From: an uncultured Roseovarius sp.
Lineage (GTDB): Bacteria > Pseudomonadota > Alphaproteobacteria > Rhodobacterales > Rhodobacteraceae
Length of the DNA: 64,000 nucleotides
Direction: 5' to 3'
Assembly: GCA_947503145.1 (NCBI GenBank)
Contig: CANNCP010000011.1
Span: 1-64,000, forward strand
Shown piece after piece: positions 1-10,427 of this stretch; the stretch's first letter is position 1; each line of letters opens with the position of its first letter. A program made the position numbers and the translations under genes. The notes beneath the pieces are model-generated. The model was not told where the DNA came from. It worked only from the letters and a program-made list of their open reading frames with translations, and made no database searches.

Positions 1-529
1 GACTGGGGGCTTTGCCATCCGACAGGCGGGTCAAAATCAAATGCTGAAGCCGGGTCAGTTTTGAATGCTCATTGACAATCTGCTTGATAAAGCTGTAATG
101 TGCGGCGGTGCCCAGCGGTACGGCAACCTTCTTGCCGGTAAGTTCGGTCGCGCTGTCCTTGTCAATCTCATATTCTTCGCGCACGACGCAGTTCTCGTTT
201 TCGGCATAGCTCACCGCCACATCGAGCACTTGCAGATCCTGGCCTGCACTGGTCGCCACGACGAAGGGGGGCACACCCTGGCTGATGACAAGTTGCACGT
301 CGCCCGATGCCATTGCCGCGCTCATCGCTGTGCCGGTATCGAATGCGCGCCATTGCACTTCCATGCCCAGTGCGTCGTCATACATGCCTTCGACCTTGGC
401 GTATTGGAACGGCATCGGCCATTCCTGAAAATAGCCGATCGTGATCTGCTCTTGTGCGGCAGCGCCCTGCGCCACGAGGGTGGCGACAACGCTCGCCAGG
501 ATTGATATCCGTTTGGTTCCGATTTTCAC
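1..529 (-). CDS. Taurine/sulfonate-type ABC transporter substrate-binding protein (TauA-like), C-terminus cut by window edge
   Basis: Reverse-strand reading from GTG at 529 with upstream AGGAGGA: MKIGTKRISILASVVATLVAQGAAAQEQITIGYFQEWPMPFQYAKVEGMYDDALGMEVQWRAFDTGTAMSAAMASGDVQLVISQGVPPFVVATSAGQDLQVLDVAVSYAENENCVVREEYEIDKDSATELTGKKVAVPLGTAAHYS; signal peptide and TauA-like motifs. The last ~25 residues before the edge look less TauA-like. Confidence 0.75.
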   Translation of the reverse strand, partial: MKIGTKRISILASVVATLVAQGAAAQEQITIGYFQEWPMPFQYAKVEGMYDDALGMEVQWRAFDTGTAMSAAMASGDVQLVISQGVPPFVVATSAGQDLQVLDVAVSYAENENCVVREEYEIDKDSATELTGKKVAVPLGTAAHYSFIKQIVNEHSKLTRLQHLILTRLSDGKAPS

Positions 530-853
530 TATGGGGTCCTCCTCGTTTGACCTTGTTGCTGAGTTTGTATCATCGCCGCAGCAGTGTGCCATCCGGCATC
601 TTTTTGCGTATCGGTCAGATCCTGGGAAGGCTAACCTTCCCTATGCTGGCGGGATGTGAATACAAGGCTCAGTCGTTTGTTTCATGTCGTGTCTACACGG
701 TGCCATTCCATGAGCAACCACATATCGCTCCCAAAGCTTCCATGAATTACCGGGGTGACCGACGGAAATCCTGTAGTTTAAATAATTTGAAAGTTATACT
801 TGGCTATTTTAGAAGTAAGCCATCAACCGAAAATCGTTGCAGGGGGGCTTGCG

Positions 854-1828
854 ATGTCACGTCGCGCCACATCCAAGGATCTCAACCTCAAATGGCTGGA
901 GCTGTTTCAGATCTGCGCGCAGAAGGGTTCCCTTCAGGCTGCAGCGCAGGAATCGGGCCTTACGATCAGCACCGTCTCGTATCATCTGCGCAGCCTGGAG
1001 GATCATCTGGGCGTCGAACTGTTCAACCATGCGAGACGGCCTATGGTGCTGACACCCAAGGGCATAGCCTTTCTACGCAACATAGACGAAGCGCTCCATT
1101 CCATCCGCAAGGCCAAGGCCGAGGCATCGGCGGGGAGCATAGCAGAGGCCAGTTTCCTCAGGATCGGCACGATCGAGGATTTTGACAGCGATATTGCGCC
1201 AGATCTGGCTGTATTCCTGAAGGCGAAAATGCCGGTCTGCGATTTCATGTACCACACCGATTCCAGCCATGCAGTCATCCGCATGTTGCGAGACCGCCAA
1301 CTTGACCTGGGCGTCACCACCACGCCAAGCGAAACCATGCGTGATCTTCAGGACCGTCCGTTGCTGCGCGATCCGTTTGTCGTGGTTCTTCCGCTGGTCG
1401 ACGATCAATCCCTGACAGAGATCGTGGAGGGGCGCACGAAACTGCCGTTCCTACGCTTTTCCAGCACCTTGATGATTGCGCAGCAGATAGAATCGCAACT
1501 GCGCCGCATCGGTGTCTCGGCCCCCCACAAGTTCGAGTGCAGCAGCCACCAGACACTTATGGCGATGGTCGCTGCCGGCGCCGGATGGACCATAACCACG
1601 CCCCTGCATTTCTCGCGCGCCAAACGATTTCATCCAAAGCTCAGGATGCATCGCTTTCCCGGCAAGACGTTTTCACGCACATTGGCGGTTGTCAGCACGC
1701 CCGATTGCTCGCGCTCGCTGGTTGACCTTGTCGACAGCAAGCTGCGCGGCCTGATCCTTGAGCACGCCCTGGCGCCGCTTCACAAAAGCAACCCTTGGCT
1801 GGCAGACAGCTTCATGCTTGTCTCCTGA
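854..1828 (+). CDS. LysR family transcriptional regulator
   Basis: N-terminal wHTH LNLKWLELFQICAQKGSLQAAAQESGLTISTVSYHLRSLEDHLGVELFNHARRPMVLTPKG followed by substrate-binding-like domain; start set at MSRRATSK. Confidence 0.85.
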   Translation: MSRRATSKDLNLKWLELFQICAQKGSLQAAAQESGLTISTVSYHLRSLEDHLGVELFNHARRPMVLTPKGIAFLRNIDEALHSIRKAKAEASAGSIAEASFLRIGTIEDFDSDIAPDLAVFLKAKMPVCDFMYHTDSSHAVIRMLRDRQLDLGVTTTPSETMRDLQDRPLLRDPFVVVLPLVDDQSLTEIVEGRTKLPFLRFSSTLMIAQQIESQLRRIGVSAPHKFECSSHQTLMAMVAAGAGWTITTPLHFSRAKRFHPKLRMHRFPGKTFSRTLAVVSTPDCSRSLVDLVDSKLRGLILEHALAPLHKSNPWLADSFMLVS

Positions 1829-2046
1829 CGGCAGGTTTTCGTGCGGTATATCCTGAACCGGATGTGGTGATGCTGCCCCGCAGCATGCAATGAATGCTGC
1901 GCAAGTCCGCACTGCCGCGCAAACCATACCACCTTTATATCATTATATCACAAACCTATTTCGAAATTTTGATAAACCCCAAGCTGACCGTTGCGGCGCG
2001 GCAGGCTTGCCCTGCTTACTCTGCCCAGTTGCATCGGAGGCACTTC

Positions 2047-4482
2047 ATGAAATCGCGAACCAAGGTAGTAGTCATCGGCGGCGGCATCGCCGGTTGCTCG
2101 ACGCTTTATCATCTTACCCAAGAGGGCTGGACCGATGTGGTTCTAATCGAGCGTGACGAACTCACAAGTGGCACGACGTGGCATTCTGCCGCCCAGGTGA
2201 CAAACTTTGGCGCGAACCAGACGATGGTCGGCCTCAAGAGCCACTCCATCGCACTTTACAAGAAGCTGCGCGACGATCCTGATTATCCTGTAGGCTATCA
2301 TCATGGCGATGGCGGCATCCGGCTGGCCAATACCGAAGCGCAGATGCAGGGCTATCGCCACTTTGCATCAATGGCGCGCGGTATGAGCGTGACCTACGAG
2401 GTCATCGACGCAGAGGAATGCGCGCGCCGCCACCCCCTGATCTCGACTGACAACCTGCTGGGCGGTCTCTGGGACGGCGAGGATGGCGATATCGACCCCG
2501 CGCAGCTTTGCCAGGCACTGGCATTTCATGCGCGCAAGGCAGGGGCCGAAGTCTATCGCCAGACCAACGTCACCGGGCTGACGCAAAAAGCGGACGACAC
2601 CTGGACCGTGGAGACCGACAAGGGCACGATCGACGCCGATATCGTCGTCAACGCCTGCGGCTACCGGGTGAACGAGGTCGGCGCGATGATGGGCGTGCAT
2701 CATCCCGTCGCGTCCATGGAACACCAGTATTTCGTGACCGAGGATATTCCGGCCATCCCAGAGGCGGGCCACCGAATGCCGCTACTGCGCTGCCCGATCT
2801 CCGATTACTATTCCCGACAGGAAAAAAACGGCCTGCTGGTGGGTTTTTACGAACAGGATTGCCGCACTTGGGGAATGGACGGGATCAGCCCCAGCTTCTC
2901 CAATGACCTGTGCCCCGACGATCTGGATCGCGTGATGAACGTGCTGGAAGGCGCGTTCGAGAGGATGCCGGTGCTGGCTGATGTCGGCATCAAGCGTATC
3001 GTCAACGGCCCGATCACCTACACCATTGACGGCGCGCCCCTGGTCGGCCCGATCCCCAGCAAACGCAACGCCTATTGCATCATCGGCCTGCGCGCGGGCC
3101 TAGGCGAAGGCGGCGGGCATGGCTGGCTTCTGGCGCAGCAGATCGTGCATGGCGAGGCGTGCTATGACACCTGGGGGATCGACCCGCGCCGCTTTACCGG
3201 CCACACCAATGTCGAGTTGACGGCGCTGAAAGCGATCGAGGATTACCAAAACGAATTCCGCTTCCACTTCCCGCACGAGCATCGTCCGGCGGGCCGCCCG
3301 GCCAAGACGACGCCGCTGACGCCCATATTTGCCGCCGAAGGCGCGGAATTCACTGTGGTGAACGGCTGGGAGCGGGTGGATTACATCAAGCCCTCTCCCG
3401 ATTTTCATCCCACGCTCAGTTTCAATTTTGACGAAGCCTTCGATGTGGTCGCCGCCGAGATCACGAACGTGCAAGAGAATGTGGGCCTTTGCGAGGTCAA
3501 CGGCTTCAACCGGTTCGAGATCACCGGCGCGGACCGGCACAGCTTTCTTGACCGCATGTTCTGCGGCGCTGTGACCAAGCGCGCGGGCCGCGTCGGGCTG
3601 GGCTACCTGCTGAACCATCAAGGCATGGTCAAGGGCGAGGCAACCATTGCCAACCTGCCCGCCAGCGACCGAGGGCCCGAGCGCGTCTGGTACGGCTCGG
3701 CGGCGGCGAGTGAATTCCATGACATGGACTGGTTGCAAGCGCATCTGACCGACGGTGAAGACGTCCAAATCCGCAGCCTGACCAATGATCAAACGATCCT
3801 CGTGCTGGCAGGCCCCAAGGCCCGTGACGTCCTGACGGCCTGCGCGCGCGGCGACTGGTCAAAGGCATCTTTCCCGTGGCTCAGCGCCCGCGAATGCTTT
3901 ATCGGCTTTGCCCCGGCGACCGTTCTCGGCGTCAGTTTCTCGGGCGAACTGGCGTACGAAATCCACGTACCAAACGCGTCCCTTTATGCCGCCTATCTGG
4001 CGCTGCGCAAAGCAGGCGAGGCGCATGGGCTAAAGCTGTTCGGCGCGCGCGCGGTCGACTCAATGCGGATGGAAAAGGGCTTTTTGCATTGGAAGGCCGA
4101 CCTTCTGACCGAGTTCGATCCGTTCGAGACGTCGCTTGACCGGTTTGTAAAGGTGGAGAAGGGCGATTTCATCGGCAAGAACGCGCTGCTACAGCGCAAA
4201 GCCGAGGGCCTGCGCAAGAAGCTGGTAACGCTGAAGGTCGAGGCAAATCACGCCCCTGCACATGGCGGCGCATCACTGATGCTGGACGGCAAGGTAGTGG
4301 GCACCATAACCTCGGGCGACTGGGGCCACCGGGTGGGGTTGAACCTGGCCTATGCCTTTGTCGATCCGGACCTTGCCGCGCCGGGCAGCACCATGCAGAT
4401 CGACCTCTACGGTGATCTTGTCGGCGCCGAAGTCATCGCGCCCTCGCCCTACGATCCCGACTACGCCCTGATGCGGGCATAG
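2047..4482 (+). CDS. FAD-dependent oxidoreductase with C-terminal GcvT/aminomethyltransferase domains (dimethylglycine/sarcosine dehydrogenase family)
   Basis: [48 protein letters not shown] (DAO FAD motif), C-terminal GcvT features ([21 protein letters not shown]); 811 aa. Confidence 0.88.
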   Translation: MKSRTKVVVIGGGIAGCSTLYHLTQEGWTDVVLIERDELTSGTTWHSAAQVTNFGANQTMVGLKSHSIALYKKLRDDPDYPVGYHHGDGGIRLANTEAQMQGYRHFASMARGMSVTYEVIDAEECARRHPLISTDNLLGGLWDGEDGDIDPAQLCQALAFHARKAGAEVYRQTNVTGLTQKADDTWTVETDKGTIDADIVVNACGYRVNEVGAMMGVHHPVASMEHQYFVTEDIPAIPEAGHRMPLLRCPISDYYSRQEKNGLLVGFYEQDCRTWGMDGISPSFSNDLCPDDLDRVMNVLEGAFERMPVLADVGIKRIVNGPITYTIDGAPLVGPIPSKRNAYCIIGLRAGLGEGGGHGWLLAQQIVHGEACYDTWGIDPRRFTGHTNVELTALKAIEDYQNEFRFHFPHEHRPAGRPAKTTPLTPIFAAEGAEFTVVNGWERVDYIKPSPDFHPTLSFNFDEAFDVVAAEITNVQENVGLCEVNGFNRFEITGADRHSFLDRMFCGAVTKRAGRVGLGYLLNHQGMVKGEATIANLPASDRGPERVWYGSAAASEFHDMDWLQAHLTDGEDVQIRSLTNDQTILVLAGPKARDVLTACARGDWSKASFPWLSARECFIGFAPATVLGVSFSGELAYEIHVPNASLYAAYLALRKAGEAHGLKLFGARAVDSMRMEKGFLHWKADLLTEFDPFETSLDRFVKVEKGDFIGKNALLQRKAEGLRKKLVTLKVEANHAPAHGGASLMLDGKVVGTITSGDWGHRVGLNLAYAFVDPDLAAPGSTMQIDLYGDLVGAEVIAPSPYDPDYALMRA

Positions 4483-4526
4483 CGCATCATCTTCACTTAT
4501 CCCCCCTAACCCCCAAGGAGCACCAT

Positions 4527-5540
4527 ATGCACCTGTCCCGTTTTCCGCGCGTTCACCTCGCCCATCTGTCCACTCCGCTGGAGCCGATGAAACGCCTATC
4601 AGACGAACTGGGCGTTGAGCTCTGGATCAAGCGCGATGACTGCACCGGCATGTCCACCGGCGGCAACAAGACCCGCAAGCTGGAATTCCTGATGGCTGAG
4701 GCACTCGAACAGGGTGCCGACATGGTGATGACCCAAGGCGCCACCCAGACCAATCACGGGCGCCAGACCGCCGCCTTTGCCGCCAAGCTGGGGTTGGCCT
4801 GCCACATCCTGCTTGAGGATCGCACGGGCTATGACGACACCAACTACAACACCAATGGCAACGTCCTGCTGGATCACCTGCATGGCGCGACGACGCAGAA
4901 ATTCCCCGCCGGCCACGACATGCCCGCCGAGATGGAGCAGGCCGCCGAAAAAAAGCGTGCCGAGGGATATAACGTCTATGTCATTCCCGGCGGAGGGTCG
5001 AACCCGACCGGCGCGCTTGGCTATGTCAATTGCGCCTTTGAGCTGTTGAGCCAGGTAAATGACGCGGGCCTCACGATCGATCGCATCGTCCATGCCACCG
5101 GGTCGTCAGGCACGCAGGCGGGTCTTGTCACCGGCTTGTGCGCAATGAATGCGCAGATCCCGGTGCTGGGCATCGGCACCCGCGCGCCGCAGCCCAAGCA
5201 GGAACAGATGGTTTACGATCTGGCCTGCAAGACGGCCGAGAAGCTGGGCTGCCCCGGCGTGGTGCAGCGCGAGCATGTCATGGCCAATACCGATTATGTC
5301 GGCGAAGGCTATGGCCTGCCCACCGACAGCGGCATCGAGGCGATCCGCATGTTCGCCGAGTTGGAGGGCATCCTGCTGGACCCCTGCTATTCGGCCAAGG
5401 GGGCGGCTGGTCTGATCGATCTGGCGCGCAAGGGCGAGTTCAAGGGTGAACGGATTGTGTTCCTGCATACCGGCGGCGCGGCTGCACTTGGCGGATATGA
5501 TTTCGCCTTTGACAGCAGTAACCGCTGGGTCACGCTCTGA
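4527..5540 (+). CDS. cuyA: L-cysteate sulfo-lyase / D-cysteine desulfhydrase-like PLP enzyme (CuyA family)
   Basis: [85 protein letters not shown]; sulfonate context supports CuyA over DcyD. Confidence 0.82.
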   Translation: MHLSRFPRVHLAHLSTPLEPMKRLSDELGVELWIKRDDCTGMSTGGNKTRKLEFLMAEALEQGADMVMTQGATQTNHGRQTAAFAAKLGLACHILLEDRTGYDDTNYNTNGNVLLDHLHGATTQKFPAGHDMPAEMEQAAEKKRAEGYNVYVIPGGGSNPTGALGYVNCAFELLSQVNDAGLTIDRIVHATGSSGTQAGLVTGLCAMNAQIPVLGIGTRAPQPKQEQMVYDLACKTAEKLGCPGVVQREHVMANTDYVGEGYGLPTDSGIEAIRMFAELEGILLDPCYSAKGAAGLIDLARKGEFKGERIVFLHTGGAAALGGYDFAFDSSNRWVTL

Positions 5541-5542
5541 TC

Positions 5543-6748
5543 ATGGACACGGCCATGCCTGCCAGGTTTACCGGGTCTTTCACCCAGCAAGAGGCAATCC
5601 CTGCGGACGCCATCACCGCCGCAGTGGCGGTCCTGCAATCGGGGCGTCTGCACCGCTATAACCTTGTGGGTGACGAGGCCGGTGAGGTCGCGCAGCTGGA
5701 GGCCGAGTATCGCGATTGGCAAGGCAGTGAGTACTGCCTTGCCCTCACCTCGGGCGGTCAGGCGCTACAGATCGCGCTGCGCGCCTGTGGCCTGCACCCC
5801 GGCGATGCGGTGCTGACCAATGGTTTTACCCTCGCCCCGGTGCCCGGCGCCATCAGCGCGGTCGGCGGAACCCCGGTTCTGGTTGAGATCAACACAGGCC
5901 TGCGGCTGGATCTGGACGATCTGCAGGCCAAAATCACAAGCTCGGGCGCGCGCATCCTGCTGCTGTCGCATATGCGCGGCCATCTGTGCGAAATGGACCG
6001 GCTCATGCGCATCTGCGACGGCGCAGGTGTCACCGTGATCGAGGATTGCGCCCACACGATGGGCGCGCGTTGGAACGGCACGCGCTCGGGCAATTTCGGC
6101 AAGATCGCATGCTTTTCGACGCAGACCTACAAGCACCTGAATTCTGGCGAAGGTGGATTTCTGACCACCGACGACGCCGATCTTGCGGCAAAGGCGACGA
6201 TCCTTTCCGGCAGCTACATGATATATGCGCGGCATGGTGCGGGCCCGGCGGCAGAGGCGTTTGCCGAGGCGCGCTACCAGATGCCGAACTGCTCGGCCCG
6301 GATGGATGCCTTGCGCGCCGCCATCCTGCGCCCGCAACTGGCGCGACTGGATACCAATATAGAACGCTGGAACGCGCGGTATTGCGCCATCGAGGCCCGT
6401 CTCAAGCAGCACCCGCTTGTTACCACGGTTCCCCTGCCCGCAGAGGAGGATCATGTCGGCTCGTCCATCCAGTTCCGGCTGCCGGATTTCACCGCTGCCC
6501 AGTGCCGGGCGCTTTTGGACGCGGCCATGACCCGCGGGGTCGAGCTGAAATGGTTCGGCGCGCCCGAGCCAACCGGCTTTACCTCGGCGCATCCCAGCTG
6601 GCATTACGTGACGGCGCAGGACCTGCCCCGAACCGACCGTATCCTTGCCACGCTTTTCGACATGCGCCTGCCGCTCAGCTTTTCCGAGGCGGATTGCGCC
6701 TTGATTGCCGGGTTGATCTGCGACGCCGCAGACGAGGTGGCGACATGA
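5543..6748 (+). CDS. DegT/DnrJ/EryC1/StrS family aminotransferase
   Basis: ALTSGGQALQIALRACGLHPGDAVLTNGFT; VIEDCAHTMGARWNG; STQTYKHLNSGEGGFLTTDD with catalytic Lys region. Confidence 0.8.
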   Translation: MDTAMPARFTGSFTQQEAIPADAITAAVAVLQSGRLHRYNLVGDEAGEVAQLEAEYRDWQGSEYCLALTSGGQALQIALRACGLHPGDAVLTNGFTLAPVPGAISAVGGTPVLVEINTGLRLDLDDLQAKITSSGARILLLSHMRGHLCEMDRLMRICDGAGVTVIEDCAHTMGARWNGTRSGNFGKIACFSTQTYKHLNSGEGGFLTTDDADLAAKATILSGSYMIYARHGAGPAAEAFAEARYQMPNCSARMDALRAAILRPQLARLDTNIERWNARYCAIEARLKQHPLVTTVPLPAEEDHVGSSIQFRLPDFTAAQCRALLDAAMTRGVELKWFGAPEPTGFTSAHPSWHYVTAQDLPRTDRILATLFDMRLPLSFSEADCALIAGLICDAADEVAT

Positions 6749-7446
6749 GGCGCAATCTTGTCGGCGTGCTGGGGGGCATGGGGCCAGAGGCGACCATCCT
6801 GCTGCAGCAACGCCTACTGGCCACGGTCGCCGCGCATGATGACGCAGACCATATCCCGCTGCTGATCGACATGAACCCGCAGGTGCCCTCGCGCATCGCT
6901 CACCTGATAACAGGCACCGGCACGGACCCTGCCCCGACCCTCGCGCGGATGGCGCAACGGCTGGAGGCTACCGGAGCCACGGCGCTGGCGATGCCCTGCA
7001 ACACGGCTCATCACTATGCGCCGCAGATCGAGACGGCAGTGTCCATCCCGCTGCTGAATATGGTGGAACTGTCGGTCGCCCATGTTGCCCAAACCGCGCC
7101 CGAAGGCGCCCGTATCGGAATGCTCGCCTCGCCCGCCTTACAGCGGGCTGGGGTGTTCGATCCCGCCCTCGACCGGGCGGGTATGACGGCCCTTTGGCCC
7201 GAGGATACCAACCGCCTGCTGGATGCGATCCGCAGCATCAAGTCCGACGGCCCCACGCCCCAAGCGCAAGACATCCTGAACGAGGCCGCAAGCGAACTGG
7301 CGACCAGAGGCGCCGCGCTTCTCTTCGTCGCCTGCTCTGAATTCTCGCTGCTCGCCCCCGATTTGCACGCCGCCGTTCCGGTCATTGACACGGTCGATGT
7401 GCTGGCACGCGCGATCCGTGACCACTCCCAGATGAAATCGAGGTAA
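6745..7446 (+). CDS. Aspartate/glutamate racemase family protein
   Basis: MRRNLVGVLGGMGPEATILLQQRLL...MPCNTAHHY...LFVACSEFSLL; start overlaps the aminotransferase stop (ATGA). Confidence 0.85.
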   Translation: MRRNLVGVLGGMGPEATILLQQRLLATVAAHDDADHIPLLIDMNPQVPSRIAHLITGTGTDPAPTLARMAQRLEATGATALAMPCNTAHHYAPQIETAVSIPLLNMVELSVAHVAQTAPEGARIGMLASPALQRAGVFDPALDRAGMTALWPEDTNRLLDAIRSIKSDGPTPQAQDILNEAASELATRGAALLFVACSEFSLLAPDLHAAVPVIDTVDVLARAIRDHSQMKSR

Positions 7447-7450
7447 CGCC

Positions 7451-8728
7451 ATGGCCATCACCTACCTGAAAACAGCCGATCCCCGCCCTGCGGCCGAAAA
7501 TAATGATGTTCGCGACATCGTGGCCATCATGCTCGCCAATATCGAGCGCGAAGGCGAGGCGGCTGTGCAGGATTATGCACAAAATCTGGACAGCTGGACC
7601 GGCGATATCGTGCTATCGGACGAGGCCCGCAGCGCCGCCTGCGCCCGCGTGCCTGAGGATCTGAAGGACGACATCCGCTTTGCGCAGGCTAATATCCAGC
7701 GCTTTGCCGAGGCGCAGAAGGCAACGATGGGTGAATGCGAGATCGAGGTGATGCCTGGCCTGATCGCCGGGCAGAAGCAGATCCCCGTGTCCAGCGCGGG
7801 CTGCTACGTGCCCGGCGGCCGCTACAGTCACGTGGCCAGCGCGCTGATGACGATCACCACTGCCAAGGTCGCGGGCGTGCCGCACATCACCGCCGTCTCG
7901 CCCACGCGGCCCGGTATCGGCATCCCCGATGCCATCGTTTTTGCAATGGATTTGTGTGGCGCCGACCTGATCCTTAACCTCGGCGGTGTGCAGGGGATCG
8001 CCGCCATGGCCAAGGGGCTTTTCGGGGCCAAGCCTGCCGATATCCTCGTCGGCCCCGGCAACAGCTATGTCGCCGAGGCAAAGCGGATGCTGTTCGGCGA
8101 AGTCGGGATCGACATGTTTGCCGGACCCACAGATTCGCTGGTCATCGCCGATCACACCGCCTCGGCCGAAACCGTCACCTGGGATCTGATCAGCCAGGCC
8201 GAGCATGGAATGGACAGCCCCGTTTGGCTGGTGACCACCGACCGAGCGCTGGCGCATGATGTGATGGCCCTTGCGCCTTCGGTTATCGACAGCCTGCCCG
8301 AGCCGAACAGGTCGGCAGCCCGCACCGCGTGGACCGAGCGCGCAGAGGTCATCCTCTGCGATACCCGCGAAGAAGCCGCCGAAGTATCGGACCGCTACGC
8401 GCCCGAACATCTGCAGGTCCAAGCCGAGGATCTGGATTGGTGGCTCAGCCGCCTCACGGCCTATGGCTCGCTCTTTCTGGGCAAGGAAACCACCGTCGCC
8501 TTCGGGGACAAGACCTCTGGTCCCAACCACGTGCTGCCGACCAGCGGCGCGGCGCGCTATACTGGCGGGCTGTCGGTGCATAAATTCACCAAGACGGTGA
8601 CATGGCAGCGCTGTAACCCCGCCGCCTCGCACGAGCTGGCTTTGCGCACCGCGCGTATCAGTCGCATAGAGGGAATGGAGGGGCATGCGCGCTCTGCCGA
8701 GTTGCGATTGCGGCCCCAGTCGGCCTAA
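7451..8728 (+). CDS. Histidinol dehydrogenase family protein (HisD/HpsN-like; likely sulfonated or other amino/polyol alcohol dehydrogenase)
   Basis: IPVSSAGCYVPGGRYSHVASALMTITTAKVAGV; ILVGPGNSYVAEAKRMLFGEVGIDMFAGPTDSLVIAD; ISQAEHGMDS; not in a his operon. Confidence 0.85.
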   Translation: MAITYLKTADPRPAAENNDVRDIVAIMLANIEREGEAAVQDYAQNLDSWTGDIVLSDEARSAACARVPEDLKDDIRFAQANIQRFAEAQKATMGECEIEVMPGLIAGQKQIPVSSAGCYVPGGRYSHVASALMTITTAKVAGVPHITAVSPTRPGIGIPDAIVFAMDLCGADLILNLGGVQGIAAMAKGLFGAKPADILVGPGNSYVAEAKRMLFGEVGIDMFAGPTDSLVIADHTASAETVTWDLISQAEHGMDSPVWLVTTDRALAHDVMALAPSVIDSLPEPNRSAARTAWTERAEVILCDTREEAAEVSDRYAPEHLQVQAEDLDWWLSRLTAYGSLFLGKETTVAFGDKTSGPNHVLPTSGAARYTGGLSVHKFTKTVTWQRCNPAASHELALRTARISRIEGMEGHARSAELRLRPQSA

Positions 8729-8819
8729 GTGGCGAGCGCGGCTCATGCTGAGCCATCGAATCCCCCCTTGCTGGGGGACCTGAATCCTGCCGCCCCAATT
8801 CGGGAGTATCGTCACCGTC

Positions 8820-9794
8820 ATGAAATCCTGGATCGAGCCTTATTTCGGCGGGCTGTTGCTGGCCACGGTCATCGCAGCCTCCGCCACCTTCATGTCAGAG
8901 CATTACGGCGCACCTGTCATGCTGTTCGCCCTGCTGATCGGCATCGCCTTTCACTTCTTGTCTGAACAGGAAAGCTGCGCCGCGGGCATCGACTTTGCCG
9001 CGAAAACGCTGCTGCGTTTCGGGGTCGGCCTATTGGGGTTGCGCCTGGGCCTAGCCGAGGTGACCAGCCTCGGATTTGGTCCCGTCGCCGCGATCATCGG
9101 CTTCGTTCTGGCAACGCTCGCCTGCGGGGCACTGATGTCGTATCTCTTCGGACGGCGTCTTGCGTTTGGCATGCTTGCCGGCGGCTCGGTCGCGATTTGC
9201 GGTGCATCCGCCGCGCTGGCCATCGCCTCGGTTCTGCCGCCACACAAGGACCGTGAGCAGGACACACTGTTTGTCGTGATCGGCGTCACGGCCCTGTCGA
9301 CCATCGCGATGATCACATATCCGATCCTGTTTCAATCGCTTGGCCTCAGCGCTGTTCAGAGCGGTTTTCTGGTGGGCGCAACCATACACGATGTCGCACA
9401 GGTCGTCGGCGCGGGATACTCTATCAGCGACGAGGCAGGGGTTATCGCGACCTATGTCAAGATCCTGCGCGTCGCGCTGCTGCCGGTCGTCATGCTGGTT
9501 GTCATGCTCAGTTTCCGCGGCGCGCAGCAACAACGCCTGAGCGTGCCGTGGTTCCTTGTGATGTTTGCCGTTTGCGCCGTTGCGGCCAATTCAGGGGTCG
9601 TGCCGACAGCCCCCATGGCAATGCTAAATGAAGTGTCGCGCTGGTGCCTTGTCATTGCGATTTCTGCGCTCGGGGTAAAAACCAGCCTTGGCCGGATCAT
9701 CAAGGTCAAGGCGAGCTATAGCATCATCTTGATCGTCGAAACGATCTTTCTGTTAATGATAGCAATAGGTTATACCGTATACCTGGCGGCTTAG
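8820..9794 (+). CDS. YeiH family (UPF0324/COG2855) putative sulfate/sulfite exporter
   Basis: Polytopic membrane protein, GVGLLGLRLGLAEV...AGGSVAICGASAALAIASVL...GATIHDVAQVVGAGYSIS motifs. Confidence 0.82.
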   Translation: MKSWIEPYFGGLLLATVIAASATFMSEHYGAPVMLFALLIGIAFHFLSEQESCAAGIDFAAKTLLRFGVGLLGLRLGLAEVTSLGFGPVAAIIGFVLATLACGALMSYLFGRRLAFGMLAGGSVAICGASAALAIASVLPPHKDREQDTLFVVIGVTALSTIAMITYPILFQSLGLSAVQSGFLVGATIHDVAQVVGAGYSISDEAGVIATYVKILRVALLPVVMLVVMLSFRGAQQQRLSVPWFLVMFAVCAVAANSGVVPTAPMAMLNEVSRWCLVIAISALGVKTSLGRIIKVKASYSIILIVETIFLLMIAIGYTVYLAA

Positions 9795-9966
9795 ACAGCT
9801 CGCTCAGGCGTTCTTGAACGTCTTGCAGCAATCATGCCTTTGCGTGTTGTCGAGAATAGGCGCGCTCAGCCGACATTCGCCATTAGTCCTAAAGGTCAAG
9901 ATGACCCGCGTGCACGGGAACAGCCTTTTAGATCGTGAGACAGGCCTTGCGCCCTCCTCCATCCAG

Positions 9967-10407
9967 TCAGACAACAAGCACCGGGCATTTGGAGAGCCCT
10001 GTTACTTTGTGCGACACGCTGCCAAGAAGATAGCCGTCACCGGACGACCCAAGCCCCCTGCTGCCCAGGATGATCAGATCAATGCCGTGCTTTAACGCAA
10101 ACTCGTTGATGGCACGTGCCGGGCGGCCCGAGCGAACGAAGGCGCGCACGTTCTGGACACCCGCATCGACAAGCAGTTTCTTGCCATATTCCACGATCCC
10201 GGTGGCATGTTCGCGCATGGCGTCGTCGATGCTGCCCGGATCGTTGACCCGCACCATCGATAGTGAGGCCTCCAGCATCGAATGATGCCGAAAGACAGTC
10301 AGCAGGGTGATCTGTGCGCCAGTAAGCTTTGAAAGCTCTGCAGCTTTCTCCAAGGCGCGGTCCGAGTTTTTCGACCCGTCATAGGGCGCAAGGATGTGGG
10401 TGAACAC
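9967..10407 (-). CDS. Universal stress protein (UspA family)
   Basis: MFTHILAPYDGSKNSDRALEKAAELS...LIILGSRGLGSSGDGYLLGSVSHKVTGLSKCPVLVV. Confidence 0.92.
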   Translation of the reverse strand: MFTHILAPYDGSKNSDRALEKAAELSKLTGAQITLLTVFRHHSMLEASLSMVRVNDPGSIDDAMREHATGIVEYGKKLLVDAGVQNVRAFVRSGRPARAINEFALKHGIDLIILGSRGLGSSGDGYLLGSVSHKVTGLSKCPVLVV

Positions 10408-10427
10408 GCATAGCTCCTTTCACCAAA

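Noticed and set aside
1-90. C-terminal end of the TauA-like reading frame looks atypical
   Set aside because: Could be a frameshift or junction, but the gene runs off the window edge so it cannot be judged.
7613-8821. 402-aa ORF antisense to the HisD-like gene
   Set aside because: Low-complexity GC-driven antisense frame with no domain features.
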